Shown here: positions 1 through 8,831 of the stretch, piece after piece
How the letters are laid out: each line of letters begins with the position of its first letter
Position numbering within the stretch: position 1 is the stretch's first letter
Assembly: GCF_026339735.1 (NCBI RefSeq)
Contig: NZ_JAPEQG010000001.1
Span: 2,046,001-2,110,000, forward strand
Length of the DNA: 64,000 nucleotides
Direction: 5' to 3'
DNA from: Streptomyces sp. NBC_01669
GTDB lineage: Bacteria > Actinomycetota > Actinomycetes > Streptomycetales > Streptomycetaceae
Notes under the pieces: model-generated
The model's database searches: none
What the model saw: the letters and a program-made list of their open reading frames with translations, nothing else
What the model was told of the DNA's origin: nothing
Made by a program: the position numbers and the translations under genes

Positions 1-2
1 CG

Positions 3-3000
3 GGCGCTGTTCAGGCCGACGAGGCCTCAGGGGAGACGCAGTCGGCAACGGGTAAGAAAATCAACGGTCTTGAGCGAGTCACTGAAGCAGCTGACATCGA
101 CTCGGCCAGGCTGGCCGCAGTTCTGACGGGTCATCGGGTCGAGGCGCTGTCCGAGCGCACCGGCGACTCCATTACCTGGGTGAATCCGGACGGATCGCTC
201 ACCACCGACGTCGCGTCGGGCACTGTGCGGGTCAAGGAAAATGGCCGATGGACGCGGATCGACACCACTCTGGTCGACACCGGTAGCAGGCTGGAACCGA
301 AGACCACGGTCGCGGACGTGGAGCTGTCCGACGGCGGGGCGGAGGACTTCGCCAGTGTCACCCGCGGTGAACGCACCTTCGGCCTGGACTGGGGCACGGC
401 GCTGGCGGCTCCGCGGATCGAGGGGGACACCGCCGTGTACCCGTCGGCCGTGCCCGGCGGCGACCTTCATGTCACAGCGCTGCCGCACGGCTTCACCGAG
501 TCGCTCGTCCTCAACAAGCGACCCAATGAGCCTGTTGAGCTGCGCCTGCCGGTGACACTGAAAGGCGTGAAACTGAAGAAGACCGCTGAGCGGCATCTGC
601 GGCTGGAGGACAGCACAGGCGCACTCGTCGCCAGCGCCCCGGCACCGCGGATGTGGGGCACCGGCCTCGACCCTGTCTCGGGCGAGCCCCTGAAGGATGC
701 GGAGATCGCCACGACCGTCGAGCAGACGGCCGAGGGCACCACACTGGTGCTGCGTCCGAGCCAGGAGTTCCTCAACGACCCGGACCTGACCTACCCCGTC
801 ACCATCGACCCGACCACCACGCTGGCCGCGTCCACTGATACGTGGGTCGCCACCAACTACCCTGACTCCCAGCGGGGTTCCACGGAGCTGAAGGCCGGAA
901 CGTACGACGCGGGTACGACGAAGGCGCGTTCCTTCCTCAAGTTCGACGTCGCCAAGTACACCGGCACCAACGTCCTCAGCGCAGAGCTGCGGCTGCACTC
1001 CTACTGGTCCGCCAGCTGCTCGACCGCGAGCTCGGGGGTGGAAGCCCGACGCATCACGCAGGGCTGGGACCCCAGCGCCGTGACGTGGGGCGCACAGCCC
1101 ACCACGACCGCGACCGGTGCCGCGGTCTCCAAGGCCGCCTATGGGTACAGCTCCGCGTGCCCGGCCAACTTCATGCGCTGGAACGTCACAGGCATTGCCC
1201 AGGCATGGGCCGACGGCGAAGCCAACCACGGCCTGCAGATCAAAGCCGTGGACGAGGGCGACTCCCTGAGCTGGCGCCGGTTCCGATCCGCCAACTACGT
1301 GGACGGCTCCCAGGGGCCCACAGAGCCCGCATTGTCCATCACGTACAACACGAAGCCCGGCGTGGGTGCCCCCGTCAGCCCGGCCTCTGGTGCCGTGACC
1401 GCTGACACCACGCCGACGTTGCAGGCGAAAGCCAGCGACGCGGACGGCAACACGGTCCGCGTCACCTTCGAAGTGTGGAACGCCGCCGGCACCACCCGGG
1501 TCTCCACGGGGAACTCCGCCTACGTCGCCTCCGGAGGGGCAGGCAGCTGGACGGCACCGGCGCTGCCTGCTGGCACCTACAAGTGGCGCGTGACCACCTA
1601 TGATGGAACCGACTGGAACGGCACCTGGTCTGTGTGGCGCACACTGACCATCGACACCTCGATACCCGCCGCCCCCTCCATTGCCTCCACGGCCTACCCG
1701 GACGACGGGCTGTGGCACGGTGACGCGGGCACCGCGGGCGCGTTCACTCTCACCGATCCGGCCGGCAAGGCCGTGTCCGTCGAGTACGCCCTCGACCAGG
1801 AGACCGTGCGCGCCGCGACGCTCACCGGCGGCAAGGCCGTTGTCACGATCACGCCCGCCACCCGCGGCGTGCACTCCCTGACCGCCCGGGTCAAGAACGC
1901 AGCCGGCACCTGGTCGGAGTGGGGTGAGTACACCTTCCGGGCGGGCTCACTCAGCGGAAATCTCTCCACCTCCTTCATCAACGAGATAGCCGAAACCCAC
2001 TTCTCAGCCATCCTCCACCCCGCCGAGGACGAGGACGAGATCACGGAACCGACCGAGGACATAGCGGAGGAGGATGACACGCCACCCGGCTACGTCGAGG
2101 AGGAAGACCCCGAGAAGACCGAGGACGAGGAAAGTGTGACCGCGGGCCCGGTCACCGAACTGCCGGCAACCGCCGACAGCACCGTGGTGGGAACCAGCGC
2201 CGACGGCAACACCCAGACCCTCATCGACCTGCCCGTCGCGTCCATCTCACCAGCTGAGCTGAGCAGCACCGGCCTTGTGATCTACCCGAACACCCAGCGC
2301 GACGCCGACATCGTCGCGATCCGGTCCGAAGCCAGCCAGGTGGAGCTCTTCCACCTGCTGCGGACCGCGAACGCACCTCATTCCTTCACCTACACGGTGG
2401 ATCTGCAGCCCGGCCAGGAGATGACAGCCGTCTCCGAGAACACGGTGATGATCGCGGACGGGCAGGAAGGCTTTGCCACCTTCGTCTCTGCGCCGGTCGC
2501 CATTGATGCCAAGGGCAATACCGTCCCGGTGTCCATGACGACCTCCGGATCCGCGATCGTCATCTCGCTCGCACCGGCAGCCGGCCAGACCGTGCACTAC
2601 CCGGTCCTGCTCGATCCAAGCGCCGCCGGCTACGGGATGACGCCGTCCGAGAAGCGCTACTGCCTGCTGAACCCATACGACTGCTCCAAGGCCCGCGACC
2701 AAGCGGAAGTGGCGGTCCACTATGCCAAGGAGTACTACGCGGACAAAACTCTGTTCCAGGGCACCGGTGACGCCTTCCGCCACTGCTACTGGAACGCCAC
2801 GATGGAGATCTTCATCGACCACGAGACGGCCTACGAGGTGGCCACACGCCATGAGTCGGAGTCCCGGGGCAACGACAAGGAGATGGATCTCCGGAACAAC
2901 AAGATCGGTCGCGCCATCGGCAGAAACTACAAGAGCAACAACTCCAAGGCGACGGCGGCGAGCAAGTCCCGCGGCGCCTGCAAGAGCTACGTGTCGAAGG

Positions 3001-3050
3001 GCAAGCTCTGGATCATCAAGAGCGGCAAACTCGTAAGGAGCAACGCATGA
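3..3050 (+). CDS. DNRLRE-domain surface/secreted protein with C-terminal DUF6973-like domain (5' end outside window)
   Basis: The frame is open through the left edge, so the N-terminus is missing; about 1015 residues are visible. Visible order: an N-terminal region typical of DNRLRE/RHS-type exoproteins; a DNRLRE adhesive domain (about nt 820-1350, containing SFLKFDV and LSWRRF); FN3-like repeats (about nt 1365-1950); an acidic linker (about nt 2020-2140); a beta-rich segment; and a cysteine-containing C-terminal domain (about nt 2640-3050). That last domain carries DAFRHCYWNA, then an HES, then MDLRNNKIGR, the pattern I associate with DUF6973 domains at the ends of polymorphic-toxin-like proteins. 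Its stop overlaps the next gene by ATGA. A cell-surface or exported effector is inferred. DUF6973 activity is not established here, and an ordinary surface protein is the alternative. Confidence 0.8.
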   Translation, partial: GAVQADEASGETQSATGKKINGLERVTEAADIDSARLAAVLTGHRVEALSERTGDSITWVNPDGSLTTDVASGTVRVKENGRWTRIDTTLVDTGSRLEPKTTVADVELSDGGAEDFASVTRGERTFGLDWGTALAAPRIEGDTAVYPSAVPGGDLHVTALPHGFTESLVLNKRPNEPVELRLPVTLKGVKLKKTAERHLRLEDSTGALVASAPAPRMWGTGLDPVSGEPLKDAEIATTVEQTAEGTTLVLRPSQEFLNDPDLTYPVTIDPTTTLAASTDTWVATNYPDSQRGSTELKAGTYDAGTTKARSFLKFDVAKYTGTNVLSAELRLHSYWSASCSTASSGVEARRITQGWDPSAVTWGAQPTTTATGAAVSKAAYGYSSACPANFMRWNVTGIAQAWADGEANHGLQIKAVDEGDSLSWRRFRSANYVDGSQGPTEPALSITYNTKPGVGAPVSPASGAVTADTTPTLQAKASDADGNTVRVTFEVWNAAGTTRVSTGNSAYVASGGAGSWTAPALPAGTYKWRVTTYDGTDWNGTWSVWRTLTIDTSIPAAPSIASTAYPDDGLWHGDAGTAGAFTLTDPAGKAVSVEYALDQETVRAATLTGGKAVVTITPATRGVHSLTARVKNAAGTWSEWGEYTFRAGSLSGNLSTSFINEIAETHFSAILHPAEDEDEITEPTEDIAEEDDTPPGYVEEEDPEKTEDEESVTAGPVTELPATADSTVVGTSADGNTQTLIDLPVASISPAELSSTGLVIYPNTQRDADIVAIRSEASQVELFHLLRTANAPHSFTYTVDLQPGQEMTAVSENTVMIADGQEGFATFVSAPVAIDAKGNTVPVSMTTSGSAIVISLAPAAGQTVHYPVLLDPSAAGYGMTPSEKRYCLLNPYDCSKARDQAEVAVHYAKEYYADKTLFQGTGDAFRHCYWNATMEIFIDHETAYEVATRHESESRGNDKEMDLRNNKIGRAIGRNYKSNNSKATAASKSRGACKSYVSKGKLWIIKSGKLVRSNA

Positions 3051-3493
3051 AACAACTTCTCAGTCGCCGTGTTGCGCCGGTCTTGCTAATCGGGCAGATT
3101 GCCTACGTCGCCCTCGTCGGGCTGCTCTTCGCCCTGCCGGTCCCTGACACCAGCGAAATCGACCACACGGCACCGTCCGTCACCAGCCACGTCCTGTTCA
3201 CAGCGTTGCTCGTCGTGACGCTGCTGGTGATGGGAGGCGGGGCAGCACTGCTGGGCTGGGAGAAGGTCCGGACGCGCGCTCCGCTCGCCGCCCAAACAGC
3301 GTGGCTGGGGGTACTTGGACTCGGCGAGATCGCCATCGCAGCGGCCTTCCTGAACGCCGCCTCCCAGGAATCCTTCGGCCCGGACACTCTGATCGCGGCA
3401 CTGGCCATTGCCGTCAGCATCGGCGTTGCGCTGACCTGCGTCAGCGAGGTCCATGGGCACCTCCGCCGTCCCAAGCCCAAGCCGCTCGGCTGA
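3047..3493 (+). CDS. small four-helix membrane protein, coupled to the DUF6973 gene
   Basis: The 148-residue product has four hydrophobic stretches, at about residues 9-30, 46-66, 80-103 and 112-131, with short hydrophilic loops and a basic proline/lysine-rich tail. I do not recognise a named family. The ATG lies inside the stop region of the upstream gene (ATGA overlap at 3047-3050), and the Shine-Dalgarno AAGGAG (3035-3040) is inside the upstream coding sequence, so translation is probably coupled. The arrangement, a possible effector domain followed immediately by a small integral membrane protein, fits an immunity protein. That role is inference only. A strong hairpin terminator follows 58 bp downstream, ending this transcription unit. 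Confidence 0.75.
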   Translation: MKQLLSRRVAPVLLIGQIAYVALVGLLFALPVPDTSEIDHTAPSVTSHVLFTALLVVTLLVMGGGAALLGWEKVRTRAPLAAQTAWLGVLGLGEIAIAAAFLNAASQESFGPDTLIAALAIAVSIGVALTCVSEVHGHLRRPKPKPLG

Positions 3494-3551
3494 GTATCAA
3501 GGCAACCGCCACGGGCAAAGGAATCATTGTCCTCGCGCGGCAGCTGAAACG

Positions 3552-3588
3552 GGTCCTGCCTGCTCCCCTCGAAGGAGCAGGCAGGACC
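3552..3588 (+). terminator. intrinsic terminator of the DUF6973/membrane-protein unit
   Basis: Perfect 15-bp stem (3552-3566 with 3574-3588) around a 7-nt loop, 58 bp downstream of the small membrane gene. No clear T-tract follows, as is usual in Streptomyces. Confidence 0.85.
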
Positions 3589-3672
3589 TCAGCGTGTGCG
3601 CCCTACGATCTCAAATCGGCGGACCCGGCAGTGATCGTCAGCTTGCTTGCAACTGCGGTTGTCTTCTGAATG

Positions 3673-3768
3673 CCAGGTGGGATCCCACACTGGGGCAGTC
3701 GTGTCGTGGCTGCCGGTGGCGGCACGGGTTCCCTCCGGGTTGATCGCCATCGCCCCGACCGGGCCGCT
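3673..3768 (-). pseudogene. WD40-repeat remnant
   Basis: On the minus strand this stretch reads as a single WD40 blade, with AINPEGTRAATGSHD followed by APVWD, closely resembling the consensus FSPDG-x-LATGSxD-xxxxxWD. No start, no further blades and no flanking domains are readable, so it looks like a decayed fragment of a WD40 protein. The rest of 3589-4034 has no gene I can support. Confidence 0.5.
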
Positions 3769-4034
3769 GATGCTTGGCCGACGGGCACCGCCTGTCACTG
3801 AACCCGACGCTCATGACCTCACACCCACCCCGTCCGACGCGACGCCCTCACATCCGCTTCTCTCTCAGGATCTTCTTGCCCAGTCCGCCCTCGACGACAT
3901 CGCGGCCGCCCTGCACAAGGCACATATCGAAGGACGGAACCGACTGAAACTCCCATACGGCTCGAAAAGTGACTGCCGAGACGGCGGTTATATGCGCACT
4001 GGTCAGGAACGGTTTCCGGGATCAACAGCCCCTG

Positions 4035-5006
4035 TCAGCTGCCGAGGACGACGGTGCGCCGGGCGGAGAAGTCGCCCCACTTCCCGTCCGGGAGCTTGGC
4101 GCGGATCTTCATCGAGTACCGCGTGCCGCGCGGGTCGCCGACGGTCAGCCGGTAGCTCGCCCGCCCCTTGGGCGGCTTGCCGCCCCACACGATCGTGGTG
4201 GTCAGCCGGCCGTCGATGAAGAGCTGGTACGCGGGGATCTCGCCGCCGGTGTCCGGCTGCTTCCAGTCGAGGTCGATCACGTACTCCTTGCCCTGCACAC
4301 GACTGTCGGTCCGCAGTTCGGTGGGAGCGGTATTCGCCGGGGCGGACGGGGTGGTGAGGTCGAGGTCGTTGCTGTCCGGCGAGGACGTGTCGGCGGCGTC
4401 GCGGGCCCGGACGGTGAAGGTGTAGACGGTCCCGGGGCGCAGCCCCGTGAGGTGGGCCGTGGTCTGCGTGCCGGGCACGCTGTGGATACGGGAGTCCTCC
4501 TGGTAGATGTCGTACGAGGTGACGCCCACGTCATCCGTCGAACCTCCCCAGGACAGGGTCGCCGAGCGTCCGCCGTCGGCCTTGCCGCGCAGCTCGGCCG
4601 GGCGGGTCGGCGGCCCGTGGTCGGCAGGCGTGGGGGCGGGGGTGGTGACGGCGACGGCCCTGCTCGCAGCGGAGAGGTTTCCGGCGGCGTCGCGGGCCCG
4701 GACGGTGAAGGTGTAGGCGGTCGAGGGAGTCAGTCCGTCGACGTCGATCATCTGCCGGGTCGCCGCGACAGACCTGACCTGCTTGCCCTTGCGGTAGACC
4801 TCGTAGCCGGTGATCGCCTTGTTGTCGGAGGACCGGTTCCACATGACGTGGACGGAGGTGGCGCTGCTCGCCTGCGCCGTCACCCCGCCGGGCGCGGTCG
4901 GTCTCTGCGTGTCGGCGGCGTCGGCGGTCCCGCCGCACGCGGTGAGCGTGGCGAGGAGCAGGGCGGCGGAGGTGGCCAACGCGGCGTGTGCGTGGGGGCG
5001 TTGCAC
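4035..5006 (-). CDS. fibronectin type III repeat lipoprotein
   Basis: About 323 residues. The GTG start at 5006 is chosen because GGAAGG lies 7 nt upstream and it begins a clean signal peptide: basic/histidine n-region, hydrophobic LATSAALLLATLTA, then the lipobox cysteine of LTAC. An in-frame ATG five codons earlier is possible. Three FN3-like domains follow. Domains 1 and 2 end in the near-identical YTFTVRARDAA strand pattern; domain 3 is more divergent. FN3 domains in secreted actinobacterial proteins act as spacers or binding modules. No catalytic domain is present, so this is probably a surface-anchored binding protein. Its function cannot be assigned further. Confidence 0.85.
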   Translation of the reverse strand: MQRPHAHAALATSAALLLATLTACGGTADAADTQRPTAPGGVTAQASSATSVHVMWNRSSDNKAITGYEVYRKGKQVRSVAATRQMIDVDGLTPSTAYTFTVRARDAAGNLSAASRAVAVTTPAPTPADHGPPTRPAELRGKADGGRSATLSWGGSTDDVGVTSYDIYQEDSRIHSVPGTQTTAHLTGLRPGTVYTFTVRARDAADTSSPDSNDLDLTTPSAPANTAPTELRTDSRVQGKEYVIDLDWKQPDTGGEIPAYQLFIDGRLTTTIVWGGKPPKGRASYRLTVGDPRGTRYSMKIRAKLPDGKWGDFSARRTVVLGS

Positions 5007-5168
5007 GGTCTTGCCTTCCATCCGGCAGCAATGGTCTGGACCTATATGACACTGCTGGCGGGTCCACGACAAGAGGATGGGGCGGTACGTTCCGCATATG
5101 CCGGTGCGGGGCGTGGACTCCCCGCGCGAGGACCGATGACTTCCGGGCGCCGGAGCGGTCTGAAGAGT

Positions 5169-5772
5169 ATGGATACCGAAAACAAGACGATGCCCACGGC
5201 CGATCTGGGACCTGCCGCACGCCAGATCGCCGCACTGCTCGACGGCATCGAGGAGAAACAGCTGACCGACCCCACCCCCTGCCCCGACTATGCGGTACGG
5301 GAGCTGCTCGCCCATCTGGTCGGGCTGAGCATGGCCTTCCGCGACGCGGCGCGGAAGGATCTCGGGCCGACGACCGACAGCTCACCCGGCCGCCGCACTG
5401 CCGGTCCTCGGCGACGACTGGCGCGAGGCACTGCCGCCCCTGCTGGACGAGCTGGTGACAGCCTGGCGCGACCCTGCCGCCCGGCAGGGGATGACCAGGG
5501 CGGGCGGTGTGGATCTGCCGGGCGAGGTGGCCGCGATGGTCGCACTGAACGAGCTGGTCGTCCACGGCTGGGACCTGGCCCGGTCCACCGGGCAGGCGTA
5601 CGAGGCGGACGAGGCGAGCTTGCGGGTGTCGCTGGCCATGCTGACGCCCCGCGACGACATCCCGCGACCCGACATCTTCGGACCGCCGGTCCCCGTACCG
5701 TCCGACGCGCCCCTCGTCGACCGGGCAATCGCCATGAGCGGCCGGCGCCCGGACTGGCAGCCCGGGGGCTGA
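5169..5772 (+). pseudogene. frameshifted TIGR03086/maleylpyruvate-isomerase-type (DinB-fold) protein
   Basis: The first half (ATG 5169, starting MDTENKTMPTADLGP) matches the N-terminal helical part of mycothiol-dependent maleylpyruvate isomerase-like proteins of the TIGR03086 group, up to about nt 5387. The second half, from about nt 5392, continues the same family in the +1 frame: ALPVLGDDWREALPPLLDEL, then MTRAGGVDLPGE, then LNELVVHGWDLA. One extra base in the run around 5380-5394 accounts for the break. Family members are about 190-200 residues, and the joined halves give that length. It is either a recent frameshift pseudogene or a sequencing error in a GC-rich stretch. Confidence 0.8.
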
Positions 5773-5835
5773 CGTCTGCGCGGTGCGGCCGCCGCCGGAG
5801 GGGCGTGGCGGCACCCGCCCCACGACCGGCCGATA

Positions 5836-5861
5836 CGGCGGGCCGTACCGGAGGCCCGCCG
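5836..5861. terminator. bidirectional hairpin between convergent genes
   Basis: A 9-bp perfect stem (5836-5844 with 5853-5861) and an 8-nt loop, lying between the convergent isomerase-like pseudogene and the HEAT-repeat gene. Confidence 0.6.
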
Positions 5862-5914
5862 GTCCGTCCCGTCTCGGCGTTGCCCGCGGCGCGCAGGCGA
5901 TCCCGCACGCGTGG

Positions 5915-8050
5915 TCAGTGCGGTCGCAGCGTACGCACCGCCTCGCGCGCCCGGTCGCGCAGTCGTTCGTCGGCCGGGGCGATGCCTGACTCCAGTCCTG
6001 ACGCCGTCACCCGCAGGTCCCGTTCGGCGAGGGCGGTCAGCCGGTTCAGGTGGTCGTCGGTGAGGGCGGTCGGACCGAGGGCAACCAGGGCTTCGATGGC
6101 GGTGACGGGTTCGGCGTCCGCCTCTGCGGCGTCCAGGAGCAGGCCGGCCAGCCGAGGGGCGTCGAGGGACTCGGGTGCGATCGCGTGCAGGGCAAGTACC
6201 GCGGCCGGGGTCTGTTGCCGGTCCGTCAGCAGGCCCTCCAGCGCGGGGACCAGCGGGCGGGCCACCTCTCCGATGAGGGCCGCCGCTCGCGCGGCGCGGA
6301 TGAACGTCCAGCGCATCCAGGCCGGTTCGACCTCCGCGAGCACCCCGGCGAGCACCGGCACCGCCTCCTCGGCGTCCCCCGTGATCCGCCACAGCGCGGC
6401 GGCGATCTCGACATCGCCGTCCAGCTGCGGGATGGTGCGGTTCGGCTCGGGGACACTGAGCGCGGACCGCAGGGCCGGCACCAGATCGGCTGCCTCCGGG
6501 CCCAGTTCGCCGGCAGTGCTCGCAGCCTCCCGCACGTCGTAGCCCCCCTCGGCGAGCCGTGCAGCCGTCGCTGCCAGCAGGGTGCCGGTGTCGCCGGTCA
6601 GCTCGCGCACCGCCCCGGCCGCCGCGAGCCTGCCCGCCTTCGGTCCGGAGCGGGCCGCGGTCGTCAGGAGCTTCGCCGCCTCCGCGCGGTGTTCCGGCGG
6701 GCAGACCGCCACCAGCGCCCTGGGGACGACCTTCGGGAACCGCGCCAGCGCGGACCGCAGTTCGGGCAGGGCCGAGGATGCCCGGCTCCCCCAGGCGGTG
6801 AGCAGGGCCGTGAGCCAGAACGGCTCATTGCCCTCGAGATCGTCCGCGACGAGGCGGACACGGATCGCGTCCAGCAGGTCGGGGTCGTACGGGAAGGAGA
6901 GGGCGGCTGCCCCTCGGACCGGGAAGCCGCATACGGCACCGAGCGCGCGCGGGCGCTGCCCCAGGTCGCGCGCAAGGAGCGGCGCGGCCTGCGCGGGGGC
7001 CACGGCGACAAGCGCTTCGAGGGCCCGGTCCGCCGGATCACCCTGCCCTGCTGCGAGTTGGGCCAGGACCGGGGCGGCCGCCGCTCCATGGACGCCCAGC
7101 TTCCGGAGGAGCGAGTACGCCGCGGGCACGGCAGCCGGGTCGGCCGTCAGCGCACACAGGGGTGCGGCCAGCCGGTCGGGCGCGCTGCGCGAGAGCTGAC
7201 AGGCGGTCTCGGCCGCCCACAGCGCCTCGGCGCGGGCGTCGGGGTCGGAACGGCGCAGTGCCACGTCGAGCAGGCCGTAGGCCGCTTCGCGGTCCTCGGG
7301 CGTGTCACGGAGCAGCAGGGAATCGACGACATACTGCAGCGGTTCGTTGCGCTCCTGGTCGAGGCGGCTCCGGACCAGCCCGTCGGCCGGGAGGAGCATC
7401 AGCATCGCCTCGTGGTGGGCGGAGCCCCAGGGCCGGCCCGCGTCGACGCCGGCCAGCAGGGCCGCGATCCTCACCTCGCCCGGCTCGCCCGCACCCATGG
7501 CTTCGGTCGCCTCGGCAACGCTGCCTGCCGGGTCCAGATGGGCGATGGCGCCGAGAAGTTCGGCCCGGACAAGGGGGTCCGTCTCTTCCGCCCAGCGCCT
7601 CCGGAGCACCGGCAGCACCTGACCGGATGCCCCTGTCATGGCCCCGGTCCACGCGGCGGCCTGCCGCAACCCAGGATTCTCGTGGGCGATCCAGCCCAGG
7701 ATCAACGGCAGTTGGGCGACGACGGCTGCCCGGCAGGCGGCTTCATCCGTCTCCCCCTGGTCCTCGCCGCCCTCCGCGATCCCGCCGAGCAGCACCAGCA
7801 GATCCTCCGTGCGGTGCCCGGCCTCCGCGAGCCGCGCCAGATACGGCACCGCGTGGGCCGTCGCCTCGTACACCGACCCCTGGTGCAGGATGCTGCCGTA
7901 CAGCTCGGAGAGCGCCTCGGACGCCGCGCCCTCGTCGTCCCCGGCGAGCGCCCGCAGGCAGTCGGGCACATCGGCGGCGCTTCCGTACGCATGCTGCAGC
8001 TCGGCCCACGGCTGGGCGTCGACCTCGGCGAAGAACAGTGCAAGCTCCAT
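5915..8050 (-). CDS. HEAT-repeat protein
   Basis: About 711 residues of alpha-helical tandem repeats rich in Ala and Leu, with recurring patterns of the type AVPYLARLAEAG, VLPVLRRRWAEE and LVPALRSAL, spanning the whole protein. There is no signal peptide, membrane segment or catalytic motif. HEAT solenoids serve as protein-interaction scaffolds, and no specific role can be read from this one. The ATG at 8050 (MELALFFAEVD) is preferred because homologous large Streptomyces HEAT proteins begin this way; an in-frame TTG ten codons upstream is possible. It lies 37 bp downstream of the alpha/beta hydrolase gene on the same strand, so the two may be co-transcribed. Confidence 0.85.
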   Translation of the reverse strand: MELALFFAEVDAQPWAELQHAYGSAADVPDCLRALAGDDEGAASEALSELYGSILHQGSVYEATAHAVPYLARLAEAGHRTEDLLVLLGGIAEGGEDQGETDEAACRAAVVAQLPLILGWIAHENPGLRQAAAWTGAMTGASGQVLPVLRRRWAEETDPLVRAELLGAIAHLDPAGSVAEATEAMGAGEPGEVRIAALLAGVDAGRPWGSAHHEAMLMLLPADGLVRSRLDQERNEPLQYVVDSLLLRDTPEDREAAYGLLDVALRRSDPDARAEALWAAETACQLSRSAPDRLAAPLCALTADPAAVPAAYSLLRKLGVHGAAAAPVLAQLAAGQGDPADRALEALVAVAPAQAAPLLARDLGQRPRALGAVCGFPVRGAAALSFPYDPDLLDAIRVRLVADDLEGNEPFWLTALLTAWGSRASSALPELRSALARFPKVVPRALVAVCPPEHRAEAAKLLTTAARSGPKAGRLAAAGAVRELTGDTGTLLAATAARLAEGGYDVREAASTAGELGPEAADLVPALRSALSVPEPNRTIPQLDGDVEIAAALWRITGDAEEAVPVLAGVLAEVEPAWMRWTFIRAARAAALIGEVARPLVPALEGLLTDRQQTPAAVLALHAIAPESLDAPRLAGLLLDAAEADAEPVTAIEALVALGPTALTDDHLNRLTALAERDLRVTASGLESGIAPADERLRDRAREAVRTLRPH

Positions 8051-8087
8051 GCGAACGATCTTGGCACCCGGCACTGACAATGGGGTT

Positions 8088-8771
8088 TCAGCTGGTGAAG
8101 AACTCTGTGATCTGGTGGGCGACCTGGTCGGCGTGGATCTCGTGGACCCGGTGGCCGCCGCCGAGCGTGATCAGCCGGCAGTCCGGGATCAGGGAGGCCA
8201 TGTCGGCCAGCCGGCCCTGCGGCATGGTGCTCTCCGGGCCGCCGGCGATCATCAGCGTCGGCGCGACGATCTCGCCGAGACCCTCCGCCCACTGCGGGTC
8301 GGGGTCGGCGACCTGGGCCCGGATGGGCGCGACGACATTCCAGTCGTAGTCGACCGGCCCTTCGGGCTGCGCGGCGGGCCGCGGCTCGCTGGGGAACGGC
8401 GGCGGGGTCTCCACCAGCACCATGCGCTCCACCCGGTCCGCGTGCTCCTGGGCGAGCAGATGGGCGACGACGCCGCCCATGGAGTGGCCGACCAGACCGA
8501 CGCGGTCGAGCTCGCACTCGTCGAGGAAGCCGAGGACATCGTCCCTCATCAGCTCGAAGGAGTACTCGTCGGGCCAGTCGCTCTCCCCGTGCCCGCGCAG
8601 GTCGAGGGCGTACACCCGCCATTCCTCGCCGAGCAGGCTCCCGACCGCTTCCCAGCTCGCGGCGGAACCGCCGAGGCCGTGCAGCAGGACGACGGGCGAG
8701 CCGAACGGGTCGCCCCAGGTCCGGTACGCCAGCCGGACGTCGCCGACATCCACAACAGACTGATCTTCCAT
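8088..8771 (-). CDS. alpha/beta hydrolase
   Basis: 227 residues with the full alpha/beta-hydrolase signature: the oxyanion-hole motif HGLGG near residue 31, the nucleophile elbow GHSMGG (Ser near residue 94), the strand-6 region APTLMIAGG and a C-terminal GGGHRVH that supplies the histidine. The cap region is short. No signal peptide is present, so it is cytoplasmic. The substrate cannot be predicted; esterase or lactonase-like activity is plausible. It is first of a likely two-gene unit with the HEAT-repeat gene and is divergent from the first chitosanase gene, whose start lies 60 bp away. Confidence 0.88.
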   Translation of the reverse strand: MEDQSVVDVGDVRLAYRTWGDPFGSPVVLLHGLGGSAASWEAVGSLLGEEWRVYALDLRGHGESDWPDEYSFELMRDDVLGFLDECELDRVGLVGHSMGGVVAHLLAQEHADRVERMVLVETPPPFPSEPRPAAQPEGPVDYDWNVVAPIRAQVADPDPQWAEGLGEIVAPTLMIAGGPESTMPQGRLADMASLIPDCRLITLGGGHRVHEIHADQVAHQITEFFTS

Positions 8772-8831
8772 ACCCCTGACGCTACAGGCGAACGGACCAA
8801 GATCCCTCCCCGTGCCTGGCAGGCTGGAGAA

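Noticed and set aside
27..1874. Long open frame opposite the DNRLRE gene
   Set aside because: Antisense shadow of GC-rich coding DNA: low-complexity Gly/Arg/Val composition, no family resemblance, and a well-supported gene on the other strand.
3969..6542. Very long plus-strand frame across the FN3 gene and HEAT gene
   Set aside because: It only becomes protein-like where it coincides with the 5' half of the isomerase pseudogene (5169-5390); the rest is shadow.
6050..8077. Long plus-strand frame opposite the HEAT-repeat gene
   Set aside because: Arg/Gly/His-rich shadow composition; the minus strand encodes a clean helical-repeat protein.
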